Assembly (NCBI RefSeq): GCF_003097635.1 | Contig: NZ_QCZI01000011.1 | Coordinates: 62,001 to 126,000, forward strand | Source of the DNA: Flavobacterium psychrotolerans | GTDB taxonomy: Bacteria; Bacteroidota; Bacteroidia; Flavobacteriales; Flavobacteriaceae | DNA length: 64,000 nt | Reading direction: 5' to 3' | Shown here: positions 26,431-36,015 of the stretch, one piece after another | Layout: each line of letters begins with the position of its first letter | Position numbering within the stretch: position 1 is the stretch's first letter | Program-made: the position numbers and the translations under genes | Notes under the pieces: generated by a model | What the model was told of the DNA's origin: nothing | Seen by the model: only the letters and a program-made list of their open reading frames with translations | The model's database searches: none

Positions 26431-26462
26431 AAACCTGACAAATTATACAATCTGTCAGGTTT
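26431..26462 (-). terminator. Hairpin between aldehyde dehydrogenase and DUF779 genes
   Basis: The arms AAACCTGACA (26431-26440) and TGTCAGGTTT (26453-26462) are exact reverse complements. On the - strand the hairpin follows the aldehyde dehydrogenase stop by 25 bases and is followed by TTTTATTTT. It probably terminates or attenuates transcription into the DUF779 gene. Confidence 0.7.
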
Positions 26463-26487
26463 ACCATTAACCAAAATCAGCAATCTA

Positions 26488-27993
26488 TTAAAAGAACCCT
26501 AATTTCTTTTTGTCGTAAGAAATCAACATATTTTTTGTTTGACGGTAATGTCCCAACATCATTTTGTGATTTTCACGACCAATCCCTGATTGTTTATACC
26601 CTCCAAAAGGAGCTCCAGCCGGATAGGAATGGTATTGATTAATCCAGACACGCCCCGCCTGAATAGCTCTTGGAACCTGATAAATTTCGTGTGCATCACG
26701 GGTCCATACTCCAGCTCCCAAACCATACATCGAATCGTTTGCAATAGCAATCGCCTCTTCAATAGTTTTGAAAGTAGTAACCGCCAAAACTGGCCCGAAA
26801 ATTTCTTCTTGAAAAATACGCATTTTGTTATTGCCTTTGAAAAGAGTGGGTTTGATATAATATCCTCCTGAAATATCACCTTCCATATGGTTTTCTTCAC
26901 CACCAATTAACACTTCGGCACCTTCTTCTTTTCCTAATTTGATATAAGAAAGAATTTTTTCTTTTTGAACCAAGGAAGTTTGTGCCCCCATCATGGTTGT
27001 TCTGTCCAATGGATTCCCTAATTTGATTGCCATAGTTCTTTCGATTACTTTGGCAATAAATTTTTCATAAATGTCCTCATGAACTAATAATCGGGAAGGA
27101 CACGTACAAATTTCTCCTTGATTTAAGGCAAACATCACAGCCCCTTCAATGGCTTTGTCAAAAAATTCATCGTCAGCATCACCTACGGATTTCATGAAAA
27201 TATTTGGAGATTTCCCACCCAATTCCAATGTCACTGGAATAATATTTTCGGTAGCATATTGCATTACCAAACGCCCCGTTGGTGTTGAACCCGTAAATGC
27301 GGCTTTTGACACTTTTTTATTGGTTACCAAAGCTCTTCCAAGTTCAGCACCAAAACCATTTACAATATTTACAACTCCCGGAGGAAGAATATCGCCTATC
27401 AATTCCATCAATACTAAAATAGAAATTGGCGTACTTTCAGCCGGTTTTAATACTACGGTATTTCCTGCAGCCAATGCTGGAGCCAGTTTCCAAACAGCCA
27501 TTAAAATTGGGAAATTCCAAGGAATAATTTGGGCAATTACTCCCAAAGGTTCGCTTAAAGCAATCGAAACGGTTTGCGAATCCAGTTCTGCAATAGAACT
27601 TTCTTCGGCACGAATCACACCAGCAAAATATCGGAAATGGTCAATTGCCAAAGGGATATCGGCAGCTAAAGTTTCCCGTATCGCTTTCCCGTTATCTATG
27701 GTTTCAACCGTGGCAATGTATTCCAGATTGTCTTCTATAACTTGTGCAATTTTGTTCAATAATATACTCCGTTCCGTAACGGATGTTTTTCCCCAAGTTT
27801 GAAAAGCTTCATGCGCTTTATCAACAGCAAAATCGATGTCTACTTTGGTTGAATGTGCTGCCCTTGTAAACACTTTCCCATCTATTGGAGAAACTACATC
27901 AAAATATTGGCCACCAATGGGTGCAACAAATTTTCCTCCAATATAATTGTCATACGTTGCCTTAAATTCAGGTCTTTTTACTATGTTCTCCAT
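26488..27993 (-). CDS. NAD-dependent aldehyde dehydrogenase
   Basis: A 501-residue enzyme of the aldehyde dehydrogenase superfamily that oxidises an aldehyde to the acid. The key residues are present: N160 (PWNFP), E257 (LELGGKSPN) and catalytic C296 in [11 protein letters not shown]. The ExaC/AldA-like sequence GEICTCPSR and the C-terminal [21 protein letters not shown] suggest acetaldehyde or another short aliphatic aldehyde as substrate. DUF779 downstream and an AraC regulator nearby support an alcohol/aldehyde catabolic or detoxification role. It has its own upstream region of 263 bases shared with pheT. Confidence 0.93.
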   Translation of the reverse strand: MENIVKRPEFKATYDNYIGGKFVAPIGGQYFDVVSPIDGKVFTRAAHSTKVDIDFAVDKAHEAFQTWGKTSVTERSILLNKIAQVIEDNLEYIATVETIDNGKAIRETLAADIPLAIDHFRYFAGVIRAEESSIAELDSQTVSIALSEPLGVIAQIIPWNFPILMAVWKLAPALAAGNTVVLKPAESTPISILVLMELIGDILPPGVVNIVNGFGAELGRALVTNKKVSKAAFTGSTPTGRLVMQYATENIIPVTLELGGKSPNIFMKSVGDADDEFFDKAIEGAVMFALNQGEICTCPSRLLVHEDIYEKFIAKVIERTMAIKLGNPLDRTTMMGAQTSLVQKEKILSYIKLGKEEGAEVLIGGEENHMEGDISGGYYIKPTLFKGNNKMRIFQEEIFGPVLAVTTFKTIEEAIAIANDSMYGLGAGVWTRDAHEIYQVPRAIQAGRVWINQYHSYPAGAPFGGYKQSGIGRENHKMMLGHYRQTKNMLISYDKKKLGFF

Positions 27994-28015
27994 GTTCTTA
28001 TATATTTTGTTTTAT

Positions 28016-28023
28016 CAAAAATA
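28016..28023 (-). promoter_or_regulatory. -7 element of the aldehyde dehydrogenase gene
   Basis: On the - strand this reads TATTTTTG, 22 bases before the ATG at 27993. No TTG lies at the ideal spacing, which is consistent with a promoter that needs an activator such as the neighbouring AraC protein. Confidence 0.45.
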
Positions 28024-28227
28024 GGTCCCTATCCATCATTTGAATAGCACAATTCATTCAACAAGTAGCATTAAATTTTCATATGTGTTTTTTTAACGTT
28101 ATTTTTTTATAATATTCACACAAATTTATATTTAATTATAATAAATCCTCATTTCAAGAACCTCTAAAATGGAATCAATCGTAATAAAAAACAAAAAAAA
28201 TTGTTTCTTACTCCAACCTGCAATCCT

Positions 28228-28235
28228 TATATTTG
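28228..28235 (+). promoter_or_regulatory. -7 element of pheT
   Basis: TATATTTG matches TAnnTTTG, 21 bases before the ATG at 28257. A TTG at 28201 is 24 bases away, slightly longer than the usual spacing. Confidence 0.45.
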
Positions 28236-28256
28236 CATTCTTATTAAATTCGACAA

Positions 28257-30677
28257 ATGAAAATTTCTTACAATTGGTTAAAACAATTCATAAAAATAGA
28301 CTGGAAATCCGATGAAACTGCCGCTTTACTTACCGACTTAGGTTTGGAAGTAGAAATCGTCGAAAAATACCAATCAATAAAAGGAGGTTTAGAAGGTATT
28401 ATTGTGGGACATGTTCTGACTTGTGTACAGCATCCAAATGCCGATCGATTGAAAGTAACCACCGTTGATTTAGGCGATGGAATTCCGGTTCAAATCGTTT
28501 GTGGCGCCAGCAATGTAGCTATTGGACAAAAAGTTCCCGTTGCCACCATAGGAACCACATTGTATGACAAAGAGGGAAATTCTTTTCAAATAAAAAAAGG
28601 AAAAATTCGCGACCAAGAAAGCAACGGAATGATTTGTGCCGAAGACGAATTAGGTCTTGGAACCGGTCATGACGGAATCATGATTTTAGACAGCTCCTTA
28701 AAACCAGGCACAGCAGTTGCTAAGGTTTTTAAAATTGAGAATGACGAAATATTCGAAATCGGTTTAACACCAAATCGCGCCGATGCCATGAGTCATCTTG
28801 GTACGGCAAGAGATTTAAGAGCGGGTTTAATGCAAAGTGGAATCAATGTCGAATTAATTACGCCGTCAGTAAGTAATTTTAGGGTAGACAAAAGGACACT
28901 GAAAATTGATGTCGATATTAAGGAAGCAAAGTTAGCCCCGCGTTATTGTGGCGTCACTATTTCTGGAATTAAGGTAAAAGCTTCACCTGATTGGTTACAG
29001 AACCGCTTGAAATCTATTGGAATAAACCCTAAGAATAATATTGTTGATGTTACCAATTATGTTTTACATGAATTGGGACAACCGCTTCACGCTTTTGATG
29101 CCTCAAAAATAAATGGTAAAATCGTCGTGAAAAAACTCCCTGGGGGAACAAAATTCACCACACTTGATGATATCGAAAGAACCTTACATGAAGAGGATCT
29201 AATGATTTGTGATGACAATGGCCCTATGTGTATTGCAGGTGTTTTTGGCGGGAAAAATTCAGGAGTAACTGAAAATACCACGAATATCTTTTTGGAAAGT
29301 GCCTATTTCAACCCTGTAAGCATTAGAAAAACAGCTAAAAGACATACTTTGAGTACCGATGCGTCTTTCAGATTCGAAAGAGGAGTTGATCCATCCATCA
29401 CAGAATACGCATTAAAACGTGCAGCCTTATTGATTCAGGAAGTTGCTGGCGGAGAAATTACATCTGATTTAATTGATCTTTATCCTAAAAAAATTGAGGA
29501 TTTCCCCGTATTTTTAAATTTTGCCAAAACTGCCAAATTAATTGGACAAGAATTGCCTAAAGAAATCATCAAAAAGATTTTGGCCTCACTTGACATTAAA
29601 ATAAATAGCGTTAGCGACGCAGGCCTTGGCCTTACCATCCCTTCGTATCGCGTTGACGTACAGAGAGAAATTGATGTAATAGAAGAAATTCTTCGGGTTT
29701 ACGGCTATAACAACATCAATTTTACTAAAAAATTAAATGCAACGATTTCAAATTCATCCAGAACAGAAGACTACAAAGTACAAAATGTAATTGCCACTCA
29801 ATTGAATTCCTTAGGATTTCATGAAATGATGGCCAATTCATTGACTTCACCCGAATATGTTTCCCTTTCGGAAATGCTGGATCCTGCCCATAACGTAATC
29901 ATTCTAAATCCGTTAAGCAATGATTTATCCGTAATGAGACAGTCATTATTATTTTCTGGTCTGGAAGCGGTGTCGTATAATATCAATCGTAAAAATTCCG
30001 AGTTAAAGTTATTCGAATTCGGAAAATCCTACCACAATTTCACCGCCGGTTATGAAGAACAAAAGCATTTAACAGCATTTATTACCGGAAATCGCAACCA
30101 GGAAAGTTGGACTAATGCTCAGAAACCAACTGACTTCTTTTTGTTTAAAGGCTATATTGATGCCATACTCTCTCGATTAGGTATTGAAAAAACTAAATGT
30201 GAACCGGTAAAATCGGATGTTTTTGCCGAAGGAATGGCTATGGCCGTTGGCGATGAAACTTTGGTCGAATTTGGAACCGTCAAAAAATCAATCCTGAAAA
30301 ATTTTGACATTAAACAAGAGGTGTTATTTGCTGATTTCAATTGGAGTTTAGCTTTAAAACTCATTTCAAATAAAATTAAGTTTACCGATATTCCTAAATA
30401 TCCAGAAGTTCGAAGAGATTTAGCCTTACTGATTGATGAAAATATAACTTTCGATTCGATTTATAAAATTGCCCGAAAAACAGAAAAATCATTATTGAAA
30501 AACATCAATCTTTTTGATGTATATGAAGGGCAAAATTTGCCTGAAGGAAAAAAATCATATGCGTTAAGTTTCACTATTCAGGACAATTCAAAAACATTGA
30601 CAGACGAGCAAATCGATGCTGTAATGAACAAATTACAGAAAAATTTCATTGCAGAACTTGGAGCGAGTTTGAGATAA
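28257..30677 (+). CDS. pheT: Phenylalanine--tRNA ligase beta subunit
   Basis: An 806-residue subunit of the (alpha-beta)2 enzyme that charges tRNA-Phe. In order: the EMAP-like tRNA-binding domain (GIIVGHVLTCVQHPNADRLKV, residues 40-150), the B3/B4 editing domain, B5 (IDLYPKK onward) and the catalytic-like core with NPLSNDLSVMRQSLL. The C-terminal anticodon-binding FDX-ACB domain follows (YPEVRRDLALLID to the end). The length is standard. The alpha-subunit gene pheS is not adjacent, as is usual for Flavobacteria. A strong terminator follows. Confidence 0.97.
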   Translation: MKISYNWLKQFIKIDWKSDETAALLTDLGLEVEIVEKYQSIKGGLEGIIVGHVLTCVQHPNADRLKVTTVDLGDGIPVQIVCGASNVAIGQKVPVATIGTTLYDKEGNSFQIKKGKIRDQESNGMICAEDELGLGTGHDGIMILDSSLKPGTAVAKVFKIENDEIFEIGLTPNRADAMSHLGTARDLRAGLMQSGINVELITPSVSNFRVDKRTLKIDVDIKEAKLAPRYCGVTISGIKVKASPDWLQNRLKSIGINPKNNIVDVTNYVLHELGQPLHAFDASKINGKIVVKKLPGGTKFTTLDDIERTLHEEDLMICDDNGPMCIAGVFGGKNSGVTENTTNIFLESAYFNPVSIRKTAKRHTLSTDASFRFERGVDPSITEYALKRAALLIQEVAGGEITSDLIDLYPKKIEDFPVFLNFAKTAKLIGQELPKEIIKKILASLDIKINSVSDAGLGLTIPSYRVDVQREIDVIEEILRVYGYNNINFTKKLNATISNSSRTEDYKVQNVIATQLNSLGFHEMMANSLTSPEYVSLSEMLDPAHNVIILNPLSNDLSVMRQSLLFSGLEAVSYNINRKNSELKLFEFGKSYHNFTAGYEEQKHLTAFITGNRNQESWTNAQKPTDFFLFKGYIDAILSRLGIEKTKCEPVKSDVFAEGMAMAVGDETLVEFGTVKKSILKNFDIKQEVLFADFNWSLALKLISNKIKFTDIPKYPEVRRDLALLIDENITFDSIYKIARKTEKSLLKNINLFDVYEGQNLPEGKKSYALSFTIQDNSKTLTDEQIDAVMNKLQKNFIAELGASLR

Positions 30678-30727
30678 TAATCAATATGAAACCGTGAGCT
30701 GTTAATTCATAAACAGATCCATTTATT

Positions 30728-30772
30728 TTTAAAGGGGTGAATTTCAAAATAGAAATTCACCCCTTTAAACTT
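30728..30772. terminator. Strong bidirectional terminator between pheT and menD
   Basis: Arms of 18 bases at 30728-30745 and 30752-30769 are perfectly complementary around the 6-base loop AAAATA. A/T-rich ends on both sides allow it to stop transcription from both convergent genes. Confidence 0.9.
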
Positions 30773-32434
30773 TTATACCAACTCTTTAAAATACTGCAAC
30801 AAGATTTTATCGTTCTGTAATGTTGGAGTGAAAACTTCTAAAATACTTGGCTTTTCATTTTGGACATATAAGGCAGACAAAGCATTTGTCAAACTCGTTT
30901 CGTCGCTGGCAATGGTGTATTCCAAACCGTACATTTTTGCCAAATGTTCGGCAGTCAAACAATGAGCCGTTTCAAAAAAGGTATTGAACACTTTGGTTTC
31001 CATATGTCCTGGTAAAATCCTAAAAATACCACCGCCACCGTTATTGATAAGAATAATTTTAAAATTTTTGGGAAGATAAGCATTCCACAACGCATTACTG
31101 TCGTATAAAAATCCGATATCTCCTGTAATTAAAATCGTTGGTTTATTGCTTCCTACTGCAGCGCCAATGGCAGTAGACGTACTTCCGTCGATACCGCTTG
31201 TCCCTCGATTGCTGAAGACCGAAATAGTTGGATCAATATCAAATAATTGCCCGTAACGAATGGCCGAACTGTTGCTGAGTTGTAACATTGAATTTTTAGG
31301 CAAACTTGGCGAAATAATTTCAAAAGTCTTCAAATCGGAAAATGGGATTTTATCTAAGTACAATTTGTGTTTGGCTTCACGAAACTTTTTTATGGCCTGC
31401 CCCTTTTGGAAATAATTGCTTGCTACATTTTGGGTAAAAGGCAATATCCTATTGAAGAAATCATTTGGACTAGCTTCGAAGTGTTTTACAAAACAGGCAT
31501 ACGTATCATAAGCGCGCAAAGGATCAATGTGCCAATGGTATTTGGGTTTATGGCTTCTCAAAAAAGATTTGATGCGCTTTGAAACAATCATTCCTCCAAA
31601 AGTTATGAGTATTTCTGGCTGAAAGTCTTTAAAATCTTTTTCATTAAATGGAGTAATAATAGTGTCAATGTTATTGAGAAAAGTTGGATGATGTAAGTTG
31701 GATGTCGATTCAGTCATGACCACTATTGACGGGTCGTTGGCTAATCTATTTATGATTTCTTCATCTATTTCATTTGGTTCATTTACTCCTACAAGAATTA
31801 ATTTCTTTTTTGCCGAATTCCACAAATTGGTATTCACAATAATATCATCTACAGAAATGGCTTTATGCACCTTGGAAAAAGCGGAGATCGTTGGATCGAC
31901 CATCAATTTTAAAACTGTTTCATACAACGGTTCTTCAAAAGGAGCATTGATATGAGTAGGCCCTTTTTTGGTAAAAGCAATATTAATGGCTTCATTAATT
32001 TTAAAATCGTTATCTGTGGATTCTCCTTCTGCAAGATTTGCATTATATAAAGAGTGATTCTGGAACACATCCATTTGTCGAATCGTTTGTCCATCGCCGA
32101 TATCAATTTTATCATAAGGTCGGTCTGCAGAAATAACAATCAGTGGAATCTGACTGTAAAAAGCTTCTGCAAATGCAGGATAATAATTCAACAAAGCGGA
32201 TCCTGAAGTGCAAACTAAAGCTATAGGTTTATTCATCTGTTGTGCCATCCCCAATGCAAAAAATGCGGCGCAACGCTCATCAGCAATGCTATAGCATTCA
32301 AACCCGGGATTATTAACAAATCCTATAGTTAATGGAGCATTTCTGGAACCCGGAGAAATTACAATTTGGGTAACGCCTTTGGCCAAACAAATTTCAATAA
32401 TACTTTGTGCTAAAGGAATTTTCGGGTAAATCAT
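30773..32434 (-). CDS. menD: SEPHCHC synthase MenD (menaquinone biosynthesis)
   Basis: A 553-residue thiamine diphosphate-dependent enzyme. It condenses 2-oxoglutarate with isochorismate to 2-succinyl-5-enolpyruvyl-6-hydroxy-3-cyclohexene-1-carboxylate in menaquinone synthesis. The N-terminal PYR domain has VISPGSRNAPLTIGF and CTSGSALLNYYPAFAEA. The C-terminal PP domain has the ThDP/metal segment LITGDIGFLYDSNAL followed by INNGGGGIFRILPG. No other men gene is in the window. The length is normal. Confidence 0.95.
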   Translation of the reverse strand: MIYPKIPLAQSIIEICLAKGVTQIVISPGSRNAPLTIGFVNNPGFECYSIADERCAAFFALGMAQQMNKPIALVCTSGSALLNYYPAFAEAFYSQIPLIVISADRPYDKIDIGDGQTIRQMDVFQNHSLYNANLAEGESTDNDFKINEAINIAFTKKGPTHINAPFEEPLYETVLKLMVDPTISAFSKVHKAISVDDIIVNTNLWNSAKKKLILVGVNEPNEIDEEIINRLANDPSIVVMTESTSNLHHPTFLNNIDTIITPFNEKDFKDFQPEILITFGGMIVSKRIKSFLRSHKPKYHWHIDPLRAYDTYACFVKHFEASPNDFFNRILPFTQNVASNYFQKGQAIKKFREAKHKLYLDKIPFSDLKTFEIISPSLPKNSMLQLSNSSAIRYGQLFDIDPTISVFSNRGTSGIDGSTSTAIGAAVGSNKPTILITGDIGFLYDSNALWNAYLPKNFKIILINNGGGGIFRILPGHMETKVFNTFFETAHCLTAEHLAKMYGLEYTIASDETSLTNALSALYVQNEKPSILEVFTPTLQNDKILLQYFKELV

Positions 32435-32526
32435 TATAAAATTATTGTTAATGGAATTTAAAAACTATTCTTAACAAATTTAATGTACTGTTGCTCTATT
32501 TTTACAAAAAAAGCAGAAACTTTTTC

Positions 32527-32534
32527 TACTTTTG
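32527..32534 (+). promoter_or_regulatory. -7 element of the acetyltransferase gene
   Basis: TACTTTTG matches the consensus, 21 bases before the ATG at 32556. Confidence 0.45.
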
Positions 32535-32555
32535 ATGAACAAATAAAAAACGACA

Positions 32556-33053
32556 ATGAGCATTATAATCAGACCGGCAACCCAAAATGATTTACCTGCA
32601 ATTTTAGACATCGTAAACTATTCCATACTACACACTACCGCCAATTATAGCTATGATGTTCAATCTCTTGAAATGCAACAAAAATGGTTTGAAGATAAAA
32701 AATCAAAGCACTTTCCTGTTGTCGTTGCCGAAATGAATGGAATCGTAATTGGTTTTGGATCCTATGGAACTTTTCGGGAAAAAATTGGATACCAATTCAC
32801 TGTAGAACATTCCGTTTATGTTTCTTCAAACGCAACAGGAAAAGGAATTGGCAGATTACTTTTAACGGAATTAATCACATTGGCAAAAGCCCAAGGTTAC
32901 CGTACCATGATTGGAGCAATTGACGCAGATAATTCCGGAAGCATTGCCTTTCACAAAAAGTTTGGTTTTGTTGAAAGTGGTGTAATCAAAGACGCGGGTT
33001 TCAAATTTGGAAAATGGTTGGATGTACTGTTTATGCAGCTTATTTTAAAATAA
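32556..33053 (+). CDS. GNAT N-acetyltransferase (phosphinothricin/methionine-sulfone type)
   Basis: A 165-residue acetyl-CoA-dependent acetyltransferase. The acetyl-CoA-binding motif A reads SSNATGKGIGRLLLTELITLA. The sequence also has the N-terminal IRPATQNDLPAILDIVNYSI and the C-terminal IGAIDADNSGSIAFHKKFGFVESGVIKDAGFKFGKWLDV. These match the PAT/MnaT branch, which acetylates amino-acid analogues such as methionine sulfone, sulfoximine or phosphinothricin. The natural substrate here is unknown. A terminator begins at its stop codon. Confidence 0.9.
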   Translation: MSIIIRPATQNDLPAILDIVNYSILHTTANYSYDVQSLEMQQKWFEDKKSKHFPVVVAEMNGIVIGFGSYGTFREKIGYQFTVEHSVYVSSNATGKGIGRLLLTELITLAKAQGYRTMIGAIDADNSGSIAFHKKFGFVESGVIKDAGFKFGKWLDVLFMQLILK

Positions 33054-33088
33054 AAATGGAATTCCGTTTTAAGCTGAATTCCATTTTT
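33052..33088. terminator. Terminator between the acetyltransferase and glutathione peroxidase genes
   Basis: The arms AAAAATGGAATTC (33052-33064) and GAATTCCATTTTT (33076-33088) are exact reverse complements with an 11-base loop. The A and T runs make it usable from both convergent genes. Confidence 0.88.
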
Positions 33089-33099
33089 ATAGTTCTGAA

Positions 33100-33675
33100 T
33101 TATCCTTTAATCCAATTCACAATTGACGCGTCGTTCGGCGAAACTTGAGGAGCAATCACTTTATCCAACTGTCCCTTTTCATTAATCAAATATTTCTGAA
33201 AGTTCCACTCCACTTCCGAATCCTGAACCCCGTTTTTAGATTTCTGCGTTAAGAATTGGTATACTTTATCCATATCTTTTCCTTTAACGGAAATCTTGCC
33301 CATCATAGGAAAGGTTACCCCATAATTTTTTTGGCAAAAAGAAGCGATTTCCGAATTGGTTCCCGGTTCTTGTGCTCCAAAATTATTAGCCGGAAAACCA
33401 ACAATTACCAAGTTTTTAGATTTGTATTTCTCATACAACGTTTCTAAATCCTCGTATTGCGGCGTGTTTCCACATTTTGAAGCCGTATTTACAATCATCA
33501 CTTTTTTTCCTTTCAAAGCCGTAAAATCAAATACTTTGCCCGACAAATCTTTGACTTTAAATTGATAAATCGTTTGTTTTTCCATTGTGTTCGATTTGTT
33601 TTGGTTTTTCTTGGTTTGACTTTGGCAATTCCAAAAAAGGAACAGGCTAAGACTGAGCATCAATATGTTTTTCAT
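33100..33675 (-). CDS. Glutathione peroxidase-family thiol peroxidase, exported or lipoprotein
   Basis: A 191-residue peroxidase reducing peroxides with a thiol, probably thioredoxin. The peroxidatic cysteine is C68 (NTASKCGNTPQY), the glutamine is in NNFGAQEPG, and the Trp-Asn pair is W157-N158 (VEWNFQKYL). A second cysteine, C114, may be the resolving residue. The N-terminus has a signal-like stretch with a loose lipobox ending FWNC17. An internal in-frame ATG at residue 31 (MEKQTIYQF) would give a cytosolic enzyme of normal length, so both forms are possible. Confidence 0.92.
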   Translation of the reverse strand: MKNILMLSLSLFLFWNCQSQTKKNQNKSNTMEKQTIYQFKVKDLSGKVFDFTALKGKKVMIVNTASKCGNTPQYEDLETLYEKYKSKNLVIVGFPANNFGAQEPGTNSEIASFCQKNYGVTFPMMGKISVKGKDMDKVYQFLTQKSKNGVQDSEVEWNFQKYLINEKGQLDKVIAPQVSPNDASIVNWIKG

Positions 33676-33757
33676 TTTGTTTATTTTTTTTTAAAATTAC
33701 TTAAAATACATTTTAATGCTGGATATACAATTCTTAAAGTTTTATTAATGTTTATTA

Positions 33758-33792
33758 CAAAAAAGTCCAACGATTACAGGATCATTGGACTT
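33758..33792 (-). terminator. Terminator of the DUF4331-TPR-TonB receptor operon
   Basis: On the - strand a 12-base stem (33792-33781 with 33774-33763, one G-U pair) and a 6-base loop are followed by TTTTTTGT. It lies 22 bases after the receptor stop codon. Confidence 0.85.
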
Positions 33793-33813
33793 ACAAACAA
33801 AACAACAAACAAA

Positions 33814-36015
33814 TTAAAATTTATATCCCATTTTTACTTTCAAAAAAAATGGCGTTCCTGGGGTGAAATGAATTTCTTCAACACTTTTGGTCTCATTTTG
33901 CAATCTGGACTCCGTTGCAAATTGGGTTTCATTCCATTTTGTATTGAAAATATTATCTGCTGCAACTCCAAACACAAAATTGTTGTATTCATAATTCACA
34001 TTCATGTCCGATACCAAATACCCTTTTGCCACAATAGAATTGTCTTCATTTGCGGGACGACTTTTTAAATACCGATAATGAATTCCTCCCGAAAATCCTT
34101 TTATTTTATTGACACTCAATCCTCCCGTTGATGTAAAATCGGGTGCTAAGGGTATGAAATTCTGCCCCATTGGCGCATCACTGCTTCTGGCATAGGTGTA
34201 GTTTAAATCCGTGTCCAGAAACAGCCAATTGGTAAGCTGATACCGCAATCCGAAATCAAAACCCATTCTTTTTGATTTTCCGCTGGGCTCCACAATTCCG
34301 GCATCGCCTACATACACAAACTCTTGCTGCAAATACAAATACCATAATGCGGCATTAATCACTAGTTTAGGAAAGGGTTTGAAAATAGTCCCCAAATCGG
34401 AACCGATTGCTGTTGGCAAAATTTCTTTTCCGGTTTGTGCTACCACAACTCTAGTATCATTGGAATGGAAGCCGAAGCCCGATTTTAAGTACCATTGCAA
34501 ATTGTTGTTTTCAGAATAAATGAAGTTCAGTTTTGGCGAAAATTTCACTTTGTTTTCGTTTTGCGTCGTGTATTTGGGCATTAATTTATCCTGATAGTCG
34601 AACTTGAAATAATCCAATCGAAGGGCTGGATTGATTTTTAGTTTTCCAAAATCAAATTCTGCATTTACAAACGAAAAAAGGTTGGTTTCATCAATATCTC
34701 CCAATTTCAGGTTCTCCAATGTGGTGTATCGGCCAAGGGTATGGGACAACTCCGTATTTTTAGTGGCATCGGCTCTGAATCCACATCCGAATTGGAAATC
34801 CGAATTCGCATACTTTTTACGCAACTCGGAATTAAAACCATACACATCCCGATTCTCTTTCTGCCGAATTTGATCGCCGTGTATGGGGTCTTCCAAAAAG
34901 AATGTAAAATTGGAATACAACTCAAAATCATATTTAGAATAGAAAACATTGGCTTTCAAAACCGTATTTTCATTAATGGGCTTGGATAAAGCAACATTAA
35001 TATTCGTTCTGGAAGTGTTGCCTCCCTCAGTATCGTCTACGGCACCAAACCTGGAAAGGGTTCCATTAGCTATTAAACGTTGCGGAATTTGTCCCGAAGC
35101 ATTCCATTTGCTTGAAAAACGAGAAACTAATACTGATAGTTTGCTGTTATCGGCCATTATACTCGTGTATTTCCCAAACAAATTGATTCTTGAAAAATCT
35201 TGTGGGGAATCAAATGGACCGTCCGTCAAAATATATTCGGTTGCCAAATAGGCGTTTTGAGTTTTATTTTTATCCAAAAGATTGAAAATTCCAACCGTCC
35301 TTAAAGTATTAAATTGTCCCGCTTCCAGGCTAAGGCTGCTATTTTCTACCCTTTCTTTGGTTTGAAAAGCGACATACCCGGCAGTGGCAAAATCCCCTTT
35401 GTTGGCATAATAGGTTCCTTTTCCAAAATCTATTTTTTCGACCGTTTCAGGAATTACAAAATGCAAATCGGCATAGCCCTGACCGTGGGCGTGAGAAACC
35501 ATATTTACGGGAATTCCGTCTACCGCAATCGCAATGTCCGTTCCGTGATCGATATCAAAACCGCGCAAAAAAAGTTGCTCTGCCTTGCCCCCACCTGCAT
35601 GTTGGCCAATGAATAGGCCCGGTACTTTCCGTAAAATTTCCTGCGAAGAATTCACCGGGGTTGTTTGCAAATCTATTTTTGAAATGAGATTCATCGCATT
35701 CAATTTAGACTGAATAACCACTTGTTCCAGGTTATAAATAGCATCCTCCAAAATGATTGTGAAATCATTGGACTGAAGCGTAACATTTGTTTTTTTATAT
35801 CCTAAAGCTGTAATTGTAAGCATATCGCCTTTGTTTGTTTTGTCCATACTAAAACTTCCAAATTCATTGGTATGGGCATGGCTTTGGGAATTTAGGTTAA
35901 TGACATACGCATTTTCAATGGGACTTCCATTTGCGTCTTTTACAAACCCTCTTTGCACTTGGCTGTAACTGGACAAAACAAATAGTGAACAAAATAAAAG
36001 GGATAGTGTCTTCAT
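33814..36015 (-). CDS. TonB-dependent outer-membrane receptor with carboxypeptidase-regulatory-like domain
   Basis: A 733-residue receptor with a signal peptide (about residues 1-18), a CarboxypepD_reg-like beta domain (about 20-90), a plug (about 115-220) and a 22-strand barrel. The plug holds NSSQEILRKVPGLFIGQHAGGGKAEQLFLRG and is rich in histidine (H139, H157, H175, H177, H185, in IDHGTD and SHAHGQGYADLHF). H46 and H48 lie in the N-terminal domain. The histidines suggest a metal or metal-complex ligand, but this is inference. No SusD-type gene accompanies it. Its ATG overlaps the stop of the TPR gene by 1 base, so the two are translationally coupled. Confidence 0.92.
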   Translation of the reverse strand: MKTLSLLFCSLFVLSSYSQVQRGFVKDANGSPIENAYVINLNSQSHAHTNEFGSFSMDKTNKGDMLTITALGYKKTNVTLQSNDFTIILEDAIYNLEQVVIQSKLNAMNLISKIDLQTTPVNSSQEILRKVPGLFIGQHAGGGKAEQLFLRGFDIDHGTDIAIAVDGIPVNMVSHAHGQGYADLHFVIPETVEKIDFGKGTYYANKGDFATAGYVAFQTKERVENSSLSLEAGQFNTLRTVGIFNLLDKNKTQNAYLATEYILTDGPFDSPQDFSRINLFGKYTSIMADNSKLSVLVSRFSSKWNASGQIPQRLIANGTLSRFGAVDDTEGGNTSRTNINVALSKPINENTVLKANVFYSKYDFELYSNFTFFLEDPIHGDQIRQKENRDVYGFNSELRKKYANSDFQFGCGFRADATKNTELSHTLGRYTTLENLKLGDIDETNLFSFVNAEFDFGKLKINPALRLDYFKFDYQDKLMPKYTTQNENKVKFSPKLNFIYSENNNLQWYLKSGFGFHSNDTRVVVAQTGKEILPTAIGSDLGTIFKPFPKLVINAALWYLYLQQEFVYVGDAGIVEPSGKSKRMGFDFGLRYQLTNWLFLDTDLNYTYARSSDAPMGQNFIPLAPDFTSTGGLSVNKIKGFSGGIHYRYLKSRPANEDNSIVAKGYLVSDMNVNYEYNNFVFGVAADNIFNTKWNETQFATESRLQNETKSVEEIHFTPGTPFFLKVKMGYKF

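Noticed and set aside
27149..27802. 217-residue + strand frame
   Set aside because: Entirely antisense to the aldehyde dehydrogenase, which has all catalytic residues; low-complexity Ser/Pro-rich composition of a shadow frame.
33562..34068. 168-residue + strand frame across a gene junction
   Set aside because: Spans the glutathione peroxidase start and the receptor terminator in antisense; no promoter and no family resemblance.
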